From Ramlibacter ginsenosidimutans (lineage in GTDB: Bacteria; Pseudomonadota; Gammaproteobacteria; Burkholderiales; Burkholderiaceae_C), in contig NZ_JAEPWM010000006.1 of NCBI RefSeq assembly GCF_016654015.1, positions 124,001-188,000 on the forward strand: DNA of 64,000 nucleotides. The letters are read 5' to 3'. This document shows, in pieces, positions 18,281-26,826 of this stretch. The position numbers and the translations under genes are program-made. Positions within the stretch are counted from its first letter, which is position 1. Every line of letters starts with the position of its first letter. The notes under the pieces were generated by a model. That model was not told the origin of the DNA. It ran no database searches and worked only from the letters and a program-made list of their open reading frames with translations.

Positions 18281-18783
18281 ACGCCGCACGGCCCACCGAA
18301 GGCGCGGGCCCGACCCGCCAGGACCTGATCGACTTCGTGGTGCGCGAAGCGCGCCTGCTCGATGCGAAACAGTACGAGGAGTGGAACCGCCTGTTCACCG
18401 ACGACGGCATGTACTGGGTGCCCCTGGTCCCAGACCAGGAGGATGGCGTGAACCACACCTCGCACCTGTACGAGGACAAGCTGCTGCGCGAGCTGCGCAT
18501 CGAGCGCCTGAAGAGCCCGCGCGCCTTCTCGCAGCAGCCTCCCAGTCGCAGCCATCACCTGCTGCAAACCCCTACGGTCGAAACTTTCGATCCGCCATCC
18601 AATCGCTACCTCGTGCGCACGGAATTCCACTACACCGAGTCGCAGGGCGATGAACTGCAGTTCTACGTGGGCCACTTCCTGCACCACCTTACCGTGCGCG
18701 ACGGTGTCCTGCGCATGACGCTCAAGCGCGTGAACCTGCTCAATCCCGACGCCGCGCTGCCCGCCGTGCAGTTGTTCATCTGA
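18277..18783 (+). CDS. Rieske oxygenase small (beta) subunit, first copy
   Basis: This 168-residue protein belongs to the ring-hydroxylating dioxygenase beta family (SnoaL-like cone fold): ARLLDAKQYEEWNRLFTDDGMYWVPL and the terminal LKRVNLLNPDAALPAVQLFI are typical. The subunit is structural and shapes the hexamer. Its ATG overlaps the alpha-subunit stop (ATGA). It is related to the beta subunit at 28143. Confidence 0.9.
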   Translation: MNAARPTEGAGPTRQDLIDFVVREARLLDAKQYEEWNRLFTDDGMYWVPLVPDQEDGVNHTSHLYEDKLLRELRIERLKSPRAFSQQPPSRSHHLLQTPTVETFDPPSNRYLVRTEFHYTESQGDELQFYVGHFLHHLTVRDGVLRMTLKRVNLLNPDAALPAVQLFI

Positions 18784-18788
18784 GGCCC

Positions 18789-20411
18789 ATGCACACGGTC
18801 CACCAGCGCTTCGCCACGACCGCCGCCCGCGCGTCGGCCGCGGAGTTCCTGTTCCTCGACGCCGTGACGGCGCAGGCCTACGGCATTCCCGCGCAGCCGG
18901 TGTCCTGGGGCGCGGCGGCGCAGGAGATCGAACGCCTGCGCGCGCTGTACGCGGCGGCCGGCTACGGACACGGCCATCGCGTCGGCCTGCTGCTGGAGAA
19001 CCGGCCGGCCTTCCTGTTCCACTGGTTCGCGCTGAATGCGCTGGGCGTGAGCGTGGTGCCGATGAACGCGGAGATGCGCTCGGCGGAACTGGAATACCTG
19101 ATCGGCCACAGCGAGATCGCGCTGGCGGTCACGCTGCCGCAGCGCTTGGCCGACCTGCGCAACGCCGCGCGCATTGCCGGTGTGCGCATGGCCGCGTGGG
19201 ATCCCGACGGCGATGCCGTCCTGCCGCGCGCTCCTGCACCCGCGCCGCTCGAGGGCACGGCACCAGGACTGGCGAGCGAGTGCGCGCTGCTCTACACGTC
19301 GGGCACCACCGGACGCCCGAAGGGCTGCCGTCTCTCGAACGAATACTTCCTGCGGGCCGGCGAGTGGTATGCAGGGCTGGACGGCGTCTGTTCGGTCCGC
19401 CGCGACGCGGAACGGATCATCACGCCGCTGCCGCTGAACCACGTGAATGCCATGGCGTTCTCCACCATGGTGGTCGTCACGGCGGGCGGCTGCCTCGTGC
19501 AGCTCGATCGCTTCCATCCCAGGAGCTGGTGGCAAAGCGTGCGCGACAGCCGCGCGACCATCGTGCACTACCTGGGCGTCATGCCCGCGATGCTGCTGAC
19601 CGCGCCGGCTTCGCCGCAGGACAGTGCGCACCAGGTCCGTTGGGGCTTCGGCGCCGGCGTGGACAGGAAGAACCACGCGGTGTTCGAGGAGCGCTTCGGC
19701 TTCCCGCTCGTGGAGGCGTGGGCGATGACGGAGACCGGCGCCTCCGCCTGCATCATGGCCAACCACGAGCCGCGCCACGTCGGCGCGAGCTGCTTCGGCA
19801 AGCCCGAGGCCTTCGTCGAGGTGCGGCTGGTCGACGAGCAGGGCCAGGACGTGCCGGACGACGTTCCGGGCGAGCTGCTGGTGCGCTCCAGCGGCCCGGA
19901 TCCGCGGCGCTACTTCTTCAGCGAGTACCTGAAGGACCCGGACGCCACCGCCCAAGCCTGGGCGGATGGCTGGTTCCACACCGGCGACATGGTGAAGCGC
20001 GACGCCGCCGGCCACCTGTACTTCATCGACCGCAAGAAGAACGTGATCCGCCGCAGCGGCGAGAACATCTCCGCGGTCGAAGTGGAGAGCGTGCTCAACC
20101 AGCACCCCGCGGTGAAGAGCTCCGCGGTCGCCGCCACGCCGGACCCAGTGCGTGGCGACGAGGTGCTGGCCTGCATCATCCCGCGCGACCCCGTGCCCCC
20201 GGAGCAGCGCGAGGCGCTGGCGGCGAGCATCGTGCAGCACGCGCTGGCGCAGCTCGCCTACTACAAGGCCCCCGGCTATGTCGCCTTCGTCGATGAGGTG
20301 CCGCTCACGCCCTCGCAGAAGATCCAGCGCGGGCAGTTGCGCGAGCTGGCGCGCTCCTTGCCTGGGGCTGCGTGTTGCATCGACACGCGCACCATGAAGA
20401 AACGCCAATGA
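18789..20411 (+). CDS. Acyl-CoA ligase (AMP-binding family)
   Basis: This 540-residue ligase shows YTSGTTGRPKGC near residue 168, AWAMTETGAS, TGDMVKRDAAGHLYFIDRKKN, and a C-terminal SQKIQRGQL with the catalytic lysine. It lies between the Rieske beta subunit (5-base gap) and the thiolase-fold gene (4-base overlap), so it is part of the catabolic operon. It is a candidate for making the CoA thioester of the pathway acid, for example indole-3-acetyl-CoA, or of a downstream aromatic acid. It resembles crotonobetaine/carnitine-CoA ligase types, whose annotation is often nonspecific. Confidence 0.88.
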   Translation: MHTVHQRFATTAARASAAEFLFLDAVTAQAYGIPAQPVSWGAAAQEIERLRALYAAAGYGHGHRVGLLLENRPAFLFHWFALNALGVSVVPMNAEMRSAELEYLIGHSEIALAVTLPQRLADLRNAARIAGVRMAAWDPDGDAVLPRAPAPAPLEGTAPGLASECALLYTSGTTGRPKGCRLSNEYFLRAGEWYAGLDGVCSVRRDAERIITPLPLNHVNAMAFSTMVVVTAGGCLVQLDRFHPRSWWQSVRDSRATIVHYLGVMPAMLLTAPASPQDSAHQVRWGFGAGVDRKNHAVFEERFGFPLVEAWAMTETGASACIMANHEPRHVGASCFGKPEAFVEVRLVDEQGQDVPDDVPGELLVRSSGPDPRRYFFSEYLKDPDATAQAWADGWFHTGDMVKRDAAGHLYFIDRKKNVIRRSGENISAVEVESVLNQHPAVKSSAVAATPDPVRGDEVLACIIPRDPVPPEQREALAASIVQHALAQLAYYKAPGYVAFVDEVPLTPSQKIQRGQLRELARSLPGAACCIDTRTMKKRQ

Positions 20412-21580
20412 CCAGACAGCGCATGTCGTATGAAGGCGTCGCGGTCGCCGTCCCCGTGACGGTGCCGTACGTGCGCTACTCCACGCACAACGCGCACTGG
20501 TTCATCGGCCAGGCGCTGCAGGCGCTGGTGCAGGAATCCGGGATCGCGAAAGAGCAGATCGACGGCCTCACGATCAGCAGCTTCTCGCTGTCGCCCGACA
20601 CGGCGGTCGGCGTGACGCAGCACATGGGCATGTCGCCGCGCTGGCTGGACCACATTCCCACCGGCGGCGCTTCCGGCGTGATGTCGCTGCGGCGGGCGGC
20701 CCGTGCCGTGCAGGCCGGCGACGCGGACATCGTCGCCTGCGTCGCGGCGGACACGAACCACGTCGACTCCTTCCGCCTGACGCTGGGCTCCTTCAGCAAC
20801 TTCGCGCGCGACGCCAGCTATCCCTACGGCTCCGGCGGCCCGAACTCGATCTTCGCGATGATCACCGCGAACTACATGCGCACCTACGGGGCGCAGCGCG
20901 AGGACTTCGGCCGCATCGCGGTGGCCCAGCGCACCAACGCACTGCGCAACCCGAACGCGCTGTTCAAGAAGCCGCTGACACTCGACGAGTACATGGCGGC
21001 CCGGCCGATCTCCGACCCGATCCACCTGTTCGACTGCGTCATGCCTTGCGCCGGCGCCGAGGCCTTCCTCGTCATGCGCGAGGAGAAGGCCCGTGAACTG
21101 GGCTTGCCGCACGTGCTGGTGCGCGGCGCCATCGAGCGGCACAACGCCTTCTCGGACGACCCGATCATGGTGCGCGGCGGCTGGCGCATGGACCGCGACG
21201 ACCTGTACGCGCAGGCCGGCGCGCGGCCGGACGACGTCGACTTCATCCAGACCTACGACGACTATCCGGTGATCGTGATGCTGCAGTTCGAGGACCTGGG
21301 CTTCTGCGACAAGGGCGAAGGCCCGGCCTTCGTGCGCGAGCGCAGCACCACCTTCGACGGCAGCTTTCCCAACAACACCAGTGGCGGCCAGTTGTCCGTG
21401 GGACAGGCCGGTGCGGCGGGAGGTTTCCTCGGCATGACGGAAGCGATCCGGCAACTCACGGGGCAGGCCGGCGACCGCGCCGTGAAGGACGCGCAACTGG
21501 GTCTCGTCACCGGCTTCGGCATGGTCACGTACGACCGCTGCCTGTGCACGGGCGCCGTGCTGCTCGGGAGAGCCTCATGA
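20408..21580 (+). CDS. Thiolase-fold lipid-transfer-type protein, probable retro-aldolase
   Basis: The 390-residue protein has the thiolase fold but not the thiolase active site. The nucleophile Cys position reads GGASGVMSL, and the C-terminal GHPxG motif reads VGQAGAAGG. A TYDDYP segment stands where thiolases have the HDAF-type motif. The same losses and key tyrosines mark Ltp2-type aldolases of steroid side-chain degradation, which work with a DUF35 partner; the next gene encodes a DUF35 domain. Expected reaction: cleavage of a tertiary 3-hydroxyacyl-CoA to a ketone plus acetyl- or propionyl-CoA. The family fold is secure and the reaction is inferred. Confidence 0.82.
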   Translation: MTRQRMSYEGVAVAVPVTVPYVRYSTHNAHWFIGQALQALVQESGIAKEQIDGLTISSFSLSPDTAVGVTQHMGMSPRWLDHIPTGGASGVMSLRRAARAVQAGDADIVACVAADTNHVDSFRLTLGSFSNFARDASYPYGSGGPNSIFAMITANYMRTYGAQREDFGRIAVAQRTNALRNPNALFKKPLTLDEYMAARPISDPIHLFDCVMPCAGAEAFLVMREEKARELGLPHVLVRGAIERHNAFSDDPIMVRGGWRMDRDDLYAQAGARPDDVDFIQTYDDYPVIVMLQFEDLGFCDKGEGPAFVRERSTTFDGSFPNNTSGGQLSVGQAGAAGGFLGMTEAIRQLTGQAGDRAVKDAQLGLVTGFGMVTYDRCLCTGAVLLGRAS

Positions 21581-22830
21581 CGATGCCGCTGATGAAGCCG
21601 AAGCGCAAGAACCCGGTCCTGCGCACCCGGCAGATGAACCTGCCGCCGTGGGCACGCGGGCGCGTGGCGCTGGGCATGACGGCCGCGGCGGCCGAGGGCC
21701 GCTTCGAGCTGCAGGTCTGCAAGGACTGCAGCACCGTGCAATACCCGCCCCGCGAGGCCTGCCACAAGTGCCTGTCGCCGCGGCTGCAGTGGAAGCCGCA
21801 GTCGGGGCAGGGCACCTTGCTGGCCACCACGACGCTGCACCACAGCAACGACCTCTTCTTCCGCGAGCGCCTGCCCTGGCGCATGGGGCTGGTGCACCTC
21901 GATGCGGGCCCCTCCGTGATCGTGCACCTGCACGGCGAAGTGGGCGAGGCGCCGAGCCGGGTGCACGTCGGTGCGCGGCTCGATCGGGCGGGGCAGGCAG
22001 TGCTGATCGGTTTCCCGGAACAGGGGAGTGAACACATGGCAGACGACAGGATGTTGCGAGAGATGACGAGCGACCCGAAATTCCGCAAGGTGCTGGTCAC
22101 CGATGGCAAGACGGCGGTCGGCCAGGCCATGGTGCAGGCGCTGGTCAAGGCAGGCGCCGAGATCGTGTGGGTGGGGCACGCCGAGCCGTGGAAGAAGCTG
22201 CCCGGTTTCGACGACATCAGCGCGCTGAAGGAAGTCACGCTGGTGCCGCTGGACCTCACCAACGGGCGCTCGGTGAGCGAGCTCGCGGGCGAGATCGGCG
22301 GCAAGGTGGATATCGTGATCAACACCGCCGAAGTGCATCGCACCTACGGCATTGGCGCCCGCCGCGGCACCGACGTCGCGAAGTCGGAGATGGAGATCAA
22401 CTACTTCGGCTACCTGCGCCTGGCCCAGGAGTTCGGCCCCGCGCTGCGGGCGCGCTCGGCCGACGGCGTCACGCATGCGGCGGCATGGGTCAACCTGCTC
22501 TCGATCTACGCGCTGTCCAACTTCCCGCCGCACGGGACCTTCTCCGCCTCGAAGGCGGCGGCCTTGTCGCTTGCGCAGTGCCAGCGCGCGGAGATGCGGC
22601 CAGCGGGCATCCGCGTGATCAACGTGTTCCCCGGTCCTATCGACGACGAATGGAACCAGAACCTGCCGCCGCCCAAGCTGGCGCCCGCCGCGCTGGCCAG
22701 CGCGGTCGTGAGGGCGCTGAAGGAAGGCGTCGAGGACGTGTACCCGGGCGACGTGGCGCAGGAATGGCTGGAGCGCTGGCGCGAGAACCCGAAGGTGCTC
22801 GAACGCGAACTCGCGGCAGGAGGGAATTGA
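21577..22830 (+). CDS. DUF35 zinc-ribbon/OB-fold domain fused to a degenerate SDR domain
   Basis: The 417-residue protein joins two domains. Residues 1-150 form a DUF35 protein with rubredoxin-like ribbon C-x2-C-x10-C-x2-C (CKDC...CHKC, near 48-65) and an OB-fold; such proteins are obligate partners of Ltp-type thiolase-fold enzymes. Residues from about 154 form a short-chain dehydrogenase-like domain (VLVTDGKTAVGQAM). Its active-site Tyr is replaced (TFSASKAA for YxxxK) and the NNAG motif reads NTAE, so it may not be a normal oxidoreductase. It overlaps both neighbours by a few bases. The fusion is an uninterrupted reading frame. Confidence 0.84.
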   Translation: MTMPLMKPKRKNPVLRTRQMNLPPWARGRVALGMTAAAAEGRFELQVCKDCSTVQYPPREACHKCLSPRLQWKPQSGQGTLLATTTLHHSNDLFFRERLPWRMGLVHLDAGPSVIVHLHGEVGEAPSRVHVGARLDRAGQAVLIGFPEQGSEHMADDRMLREMTSDPKFRKVLVTDGKTAVGQAMVQALVKAGAEIVWVGHAEPWKKLPGFDDISALKEVTLVPLDLTNGRSVSELAGEIGGKVDIVINTAEVHRTYGIGARRGTDVAKSEMEINYFGYLRLAQEFGPALRARSADGVTHAAAWVNLLSIYALSNFPPHGTFSASKAAALSLAQCQRAEMRPAGIRVINVFPGPIDDEWNQNLPPPKLAPAALASAVVRALKEGVEDVYPGDVAQEWLERWRENPKVLERELAAGGN

Positions 22831-23627
22831 TGGCGCAGGCAACGAACAGCGTGCTGGCCGGCGTCGCGATGGCGCTCGCCACCGGCCGCATCCGCGTGGT
22901 GGACCTCACGCAGACGCTCACGCCCGAATTCCCGCAGATCGCGCTGCCGCCGGAGATGGGGCAGTGCTGGCCATTCCGCATCGAGGAGGTCTCGCACTAC
23001 GACGAGCGCGGCCCCGGCTGGTACTGGAACAACTTCTCCTGCGGCGAACACACGGGCACGCACTTCGACGCGCCCATCCACTGGATTTCCGGCAAGGACC
23101 TGCCGAACAATTCGGTCGACACGATCCCGGTGCAGGACTTCGTCGCGCCGGCCTTCGTGATCGACTGCTCGGAGCAGGTGAAGAAGGATCCCGACTACCT
23201 GCTCACGGTGCAGGACATCGAGCGCTTCGAGCAGGCGCATGGCCGCATCGCGGCCGGAGCGTGGGTGCTGATGCGCACCGACTGGTCCAAGCGCCTGGAC
23301 CCCGAGGCCTACCAGAACTTCGATGAGACCGGCCAGCACACGCCCGGCCCGAGCTCCGAGGCCGTGCAGTTCCTCGTCGAACAGCGCCAGGTGCTGGGCT
23401 TCGGCTCCGAGGCGATCGGCACGGACGCCGGGCAGGGCTACCACCTGCGGCCGCCTTATCCCTGCCACTACTACATGCACGGCGCCGGCAAGTACGGCCT
23501 GCAATGCCTGGCCAACCTCGACCTGCTGCCGCCCACCGGCGCCATCCTGATCTGCCCGCCGCTGAAGATCCAGAAGGGCAGCGGCAGCCCCTTGCGCGTG
23601 CTGGCGCTGGTGGAGGACAAGCCATGA
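22830..23627 (+). CDS. Cyclase-family metal-dependent hydrolase (isatin hydrolase/kynurenine formamidase-like)
   Basis: This 265-residue protein has the family metal-site motif HTGTHFDAPIHW near residue 72. The family includes kynurenine formamidase and isatin hydrolase, which opens the lactam ring of isatin to isatinate using Mn or Zn. The length fits isatin hydrolase. The start ATG shares a base with the upstream stop. Directly after a probable retro-aldolase, hydrolysis of a released cyclic ketolactam such as isatin is an attractive role, but the substrate is not proven by sequence. Confidence 0.85.
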   Translation: MAQATNSVLAGVAMALATGRIRVVDLTQTLTPEFPQIALPPEMGQCWPFRIEEVSHYDERGPGWYWNNFSCGEHTGTHFDAPIHWISGKDLPNNSVDTIPVQDFVAPAFVIDCSEQVKKDPDYLLTVQDIERFEQAHGRIAAGAWVLMRTDWSKRLDPEAYQNFDETGQHTPGPSSEAVQFLVEQRQVLGFGSEAIGTDAGQGYHLRPPYPCHYYMHGAGKYGLQCLANLDLLPPTGAILICPPLKIQKGSGSPLRVLALVEDKP

Positions 23628-24352
23628 GCGCAGCGAAAGTGGCGGCCGTCACCGGCGGCAGCGCGGGCATCGGCAAGGCGATCTGCGAATCGCTGCTGGC
23701 CGATGGCTACGAGGTGATCTCGCTCGCGCGCCGCAAGAGCGACATCGCGCATCCGAAGATGCACGACATCGAGGTGGACCTGATGGACCGCGCCGCCACC
23801 GGCGAGGCCGCGCGGGAACTCGCGCGGCGCTTCGAGGTGAGCACGCTGATCCACAACGCCGGCGTGATCCGGCCGGCGCTGCTGCCCGAGGTGGATCTCA
23901 CCGACCTCGATGCGCTGGTGAACCTGCACCTCGGCGCCGCCGTGCAACTGGTGCAGGCCACGCTGCCTGCCATGCGCGCGCAGCGCTTCGGCCGCATCGT
24001 GCTCATGTCCTCGCGCGCCGCGCTCGGAGCGCAGACGCGCACCAGCTACTCCGCCACCAAGGCGGGCATGCTGGGCATGGCCCGCACCTGGGCGCTGGAA
24101 CTGGCGCCGCATGGCATCACGGTCAACCTGGTCGCGCCCGGTCCGGTGCACACCGAGATGTTCTACGACGTGATTCCCGCCGGCAGCGAACGCGAGCAGA
24201 AGCTCGCTGCGTCGATTCCGGTGGGCCGCATCGGGGAAGCGGCGGACGTCGCCCGCGCGGTGTCCTTCTTCATCCATCCCGACGCCGGCTTCGTCACCGG
24301 CCAGATGCTCTACGTCTGCGGGGGCGCGAGCCTCGGCAGCCTGTCCCTTTGA
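23624..24352 (+). CDS. Short-chain dehydrogenase/reductase (SDR)
   Basis: This 242-residue classical SDR has TGGSAGIG (cofactor loop, residues 10-17), HNAG, MSSRAAL with the catalytic Ser, and SYSATKAG with the Tyr and Lys. All four classical elements are intact, unlike the SDR-like domain two genes upstream. It overlaps the cyclase gene by four bases. It would oxidise a hydroxyl or reduce a ketone of a pathway intermediate. Confidence 0.88.
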   Translation: MSAAKVAAVTGGSAGIGKAICESLLADGYEVISLARRKSDIAHPKMHDIEVDLMDRAATGEAARELARRFEVSTLIHNAGVIRPALLPEVDLTDLDALVNLHLGAAVQLVQATLPAMRAQRFGRIVLMSSRAALGAQTRTSYSATKAGMLGMARTWALELAPHGITVNLVAPGPVHTEMFYDVIPAGSEREQKLAASIPVGRIGEAADVARAVSFFIHPDAGFVTGQMLYVCGGASLGSLSL

Positions 24353-24366
24353 AACGGAGAAACTGC

Positions 24367-25518
24367 ATGCCTGTCATCCGAAGCATCGCCGCCACCGCGC
24401 TGGGCGCCGCCCTCGCGCTCAACGCGATGGCCGCCGACCTGAAGGTCGGCTTCATCACCTCGCTGTCGGGGCCGGTGTCCTCGCTGGGGATTCCCTACGC
24501 CAAGGGCATCCAGGCGGGCGTCGCCTACAAGGCCACGGTGAACGGCCACAAGGTGCAGCTGCTGCAGCTGGACGACGGCTCCGATCCGGCGACCGCCGCG
24601 CGCAACGCGCGCAAGCTGATCGAGGAGGACAAGGTGGACGTGGTGATCGGCACCGCCGGCTCTCCGGGCGCGCTGGCCATCGCCGCCGTCGCGCGCGAGA
24701 CGAAGACGCCGCTGATTTCCATCGCGAACGCCAACCTGCCCGGCGAGGACGGCGCCTGGATGGTGACGCTGCCGCAGCCTGCGCCGCTGATGATCAACGC
24801 CGTCGTCGACCGCATGAAGAAGAGCGGCGTGAAGACGGTGGGCTACATCGGCTTCTCCGATGCCTGGGGCGACCTGGTGTACGACTCGCTCCTGCCGGCC
24901 GCGAAGGCCGCCGGCATCCAGGTGGTGACGAACGAGCGCTTCGCCCGCGCCGACACGTCGGTGACGGGCCAGGTGCTCAAGATCGTGGCGGCGCATCCCG
25001 ACGCCGTGCTCACCGGCACGTCCGGCACGCCCGGCGCGCTGCCCTACCGCGCCCTGATGGAGCGCGGCTGGAAGGGCCAGATCTACGGCACGCACGCACT
25101 GATCAATCCCGACTTCGTGCGCGTCGGCGGCCCCGCCGTGGAAGGCTTGCTGGCCCCGACCGGGCCGGTGATCGTGGCGGAGCAGCTGCCCGAGTCCAAC
25201 CCGATCCGCAAGGTGTCCATGGACTATCGCGCGGCCTACCAGAAGGCGAATGGCGCGATGCCGACCGATGCCTTCTCCGCCTACTCGTTCGACGCCTGGC
25301 TGCTGTTCACCGATGCCGCCCAACGCGCACTGGCGACCAAGGCGGAGCCCGGCACGCCGGCCTTCCGCCTCGCACTGCGCGACGCCATCGTGAACACGAA
25401 GGAGCTGGTGGGCACCCACGGTGTCTACAACTTCAAGCCCGACAACCGCTACGGCTCCGACGAACGTTCGCGGGTCATGGTGAAGCTCGAAAAGGGCCAA
25501 TGGAAGCTGATTAATTGA
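24367..25518 (+). CDS. ABC transporter substrate-binding protein, paralogue 1 of 3
   Basis: This is a 383-residue LivJ/LivK-type binding protein. A TTG 18 bases upstream is in frame, but the ATG at 24367 with GGAGA six bases upstream gives a clean signal peptide (MPVIRSIAATALGAALALNAMAA^DLKVGF). It is closely related to the proteins at 25643 and 28635; the mature starts (ADLKxGxxxSLSGPxSxLGxPY) are nearly identical. It supplies ligand to the permease encoded from 29937. The 3' end runs into a 92-bp repeat. Confidence 0.92.
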   Translation: MPVIRSIAATALGAALALNAMAADLKVGFITSLSGPVSSLGIPYAKGIQAGVAYKATVNGHKVQLLQLDDGSDPATAARNARKLIEEDKVDVVIGTAGSPGALAIAAVARETKTPLISIANANLPGEDGAWMVTLPQPAPLMINAVVDRMKKSGVKTVGYIGFSDAWGDLVYDSLLPAAKAAGIQVVTNERFARADTSVTGQVLKIVAAHPDAVLTGTSGTPGALPYRALMERGWKGQIYGTHALINPDFVRVGGPAVEGLLAPTGPVIVAEQLPESNPIRKVSMDYRAAYQKANGAMPTDAFSAYSFDAWLLFTDAAQRALATKAEPGTPAFRLALRDAIVNTKELVGTHGVYNFKPDNRYGSDERSRVMVKLEKGQWKLIN

Positions 25519-25605
25519 CCCACCCCCGAAGCGCCTGCGGCGCCTCCCCCTCAAGGGGGCGCCACCAGCGGCCCGGCAAAGCCGGTTCCGCGGTGGCACT
25601 GGGCT
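25514..25605 (+). repeat. 92-bp hairpin-rich repeat, copy 1
   Basis: This 92-base element begins with the stop region of paralogue 1 and is 89 of 92 bases identical to 29791-29882 after paralogue 3. It contains the hairpins CCCCCT-CA-AGGGGG and GCCACC(A)GCGG...CCGCGGTGGC with an inner CCGGCAAAGCCGG stem. It could act as a transcription terminator or mRNA-stabilising hairpin. Elements of this type are widespread in Comamonadaceae as far as I recall. Confidence 0.8.
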
Positions 25606-25642
25606 AGTCAATGCGCTTTCAGGGTGCGGTCGCCACTACAGC

Positions 25643-26815
25643 ATGATGCAGAACACCATGAAGAAACCCAAGACAATCGCTCTTCGCCTCACGGCCCTCG
25701 CGGCAGGCGCCGCGCTGAGCGGGTCGGTGCTCGCCGCCGACCTCAAGATCGGCTTCATCACCTCGCTTTCCGGGCCGATCTCCGCGCTGGGCATTCCCTA
25801 CAACAAGGGCATGCAGGTCGCCGACTCGCTGAAGGACTCCATTGCCGGCCACAAGGTGCAGGTGATCGTGCTGGACGACGCCTCCGATCCCGCGACCGCT
25901 GCCCGCAATGCGCGCAAGCTGGTGAACGAGGACAAGGTGGACGTGCTGATCGGCACCTCCGGTGTGCCGGGCGCCATGGCGATCGCCGCCGTCGCCCGCG
26001 AGACGCACACGCCGCTGATCTCGCCCACGCCGGTGACCGTGCCGGCCGACGACGGCGGCTGGACGGTGACGGTGTCGCAGTCCTTCCCGCTGATGATCTC
26101 CGCCGTGGTCGACAAGATGAAGGCCAATGGCGTGAAGACGGTCGCCTTCATCGGCTTCTCGGACGCGCTGGGCGACCAGACCCTGCACGCGCTCGAGCAA
26201 TCGGCCGCTCCGGCCGGCATCAAGATCGTCGCCAACGAGCGCTACGGGCGCGCCGATTCGTCGGTCACCGGCCAGGTGCTGAAGATCGTGGCGACGCGTC
26301 CCGACGCGGTGTTCTTCGGAACGTCCGGAACGCCGGGCGCACTGCCGATCCTTGCACTCGCGGAGCGCGGCTACAAGGGCGGGCTGTATGCGACCCACGG
26401 CCTGGTGAACTCCGAGTTCGTGCGCATCGCGGGCAAGGCCGCCGACGGACTGCTCGTGCCGAGCGGCCCGGTGACCGTCGCCGACCAGCTGCCCGCCAGC
26501 AACCCGAACCGCAAGGTGGGCCTGCAGTTCCGGGAGGCGTACCAGAAGAAGTTCGGGGAGCAGCCGGACCCGTTCGCGGCCTACCCGTTCGACGCCTGGC
26601 TGGTGTTCGCGGATGCGGCGAGCCGCGTCGGCACCAAGGCGGAACCCGGCACGCCGGCCTATCGCCAGGCGCTGCACGACGCCATCGGCCAGACGCACGA
26701 ACTCGTGGGTGCGCACGGCGTCTTCAACTTCAAGCCCGGCTCGCCCGATGGCCTGGACCGCCGCGCCGCCGTGATGATCCGGCTGGACAACGGCCACTGG
26801 AAGCTGGCGCAGTAA
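25643..26815 (+). CDS. ABC transporter substrate-binding protein, paralogue 2 of 3
   Basis: This 390-residue binding protein has a signal peptide ending at SVLAA^DLKIGF. Starts at 25643, 25646 and 25658 are all possible; no strong ribosome-binding site decides among them, and the last gives the most compact signal peptide (MKKPKTIALRL...). It shares sequence with paralogues 1 and 3 along its length. It is followed by the second Rieske alpha gene after 11 bases, so the two are co-transcribed. Confidence 0.9.
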   Translation: MMQNTMKKPKTIALRLTALAAGAALSGSVLAADLKIGFITSLSGPISALGIPYNKGMQVADSLKDSIAGHKVQVIVLDDASDPATAARNARKLVNEDKVDVLIGTSGVPGAMAIAAVARETHTPLISPTPVTVPADDGGWTVTVSQSFPLMISAVVDKMKANGVKTVAFIGFSDALGDQTLHALEQSAAPAGIKIVANERYGRADSSVTGQVLKIVATRPDAVFFGTSGTPGALPILALAERGYKGGLYATHGLVNSEFVRIAGKAADGLLVPSGPVTVADQLPASNPNRKVGLQFREAYQKKFGEQPDPFAAYPFDAWLVFADAASRVGTKAEPGTPAYRQALHDAIGQTHELVGAHGVFNFKPGSPDGLDRRAAVMIRLDNGHWKLAQ

Positions 26816-26826
26816 GGAGCATGGCG

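Noticed and set aside
20408-21580. Annotation as acetyl-CoA acetyltransferase
   Set aside because: The nucleophile Cys and the GHP His are missing, so a true thiolase reaction is unlikely.
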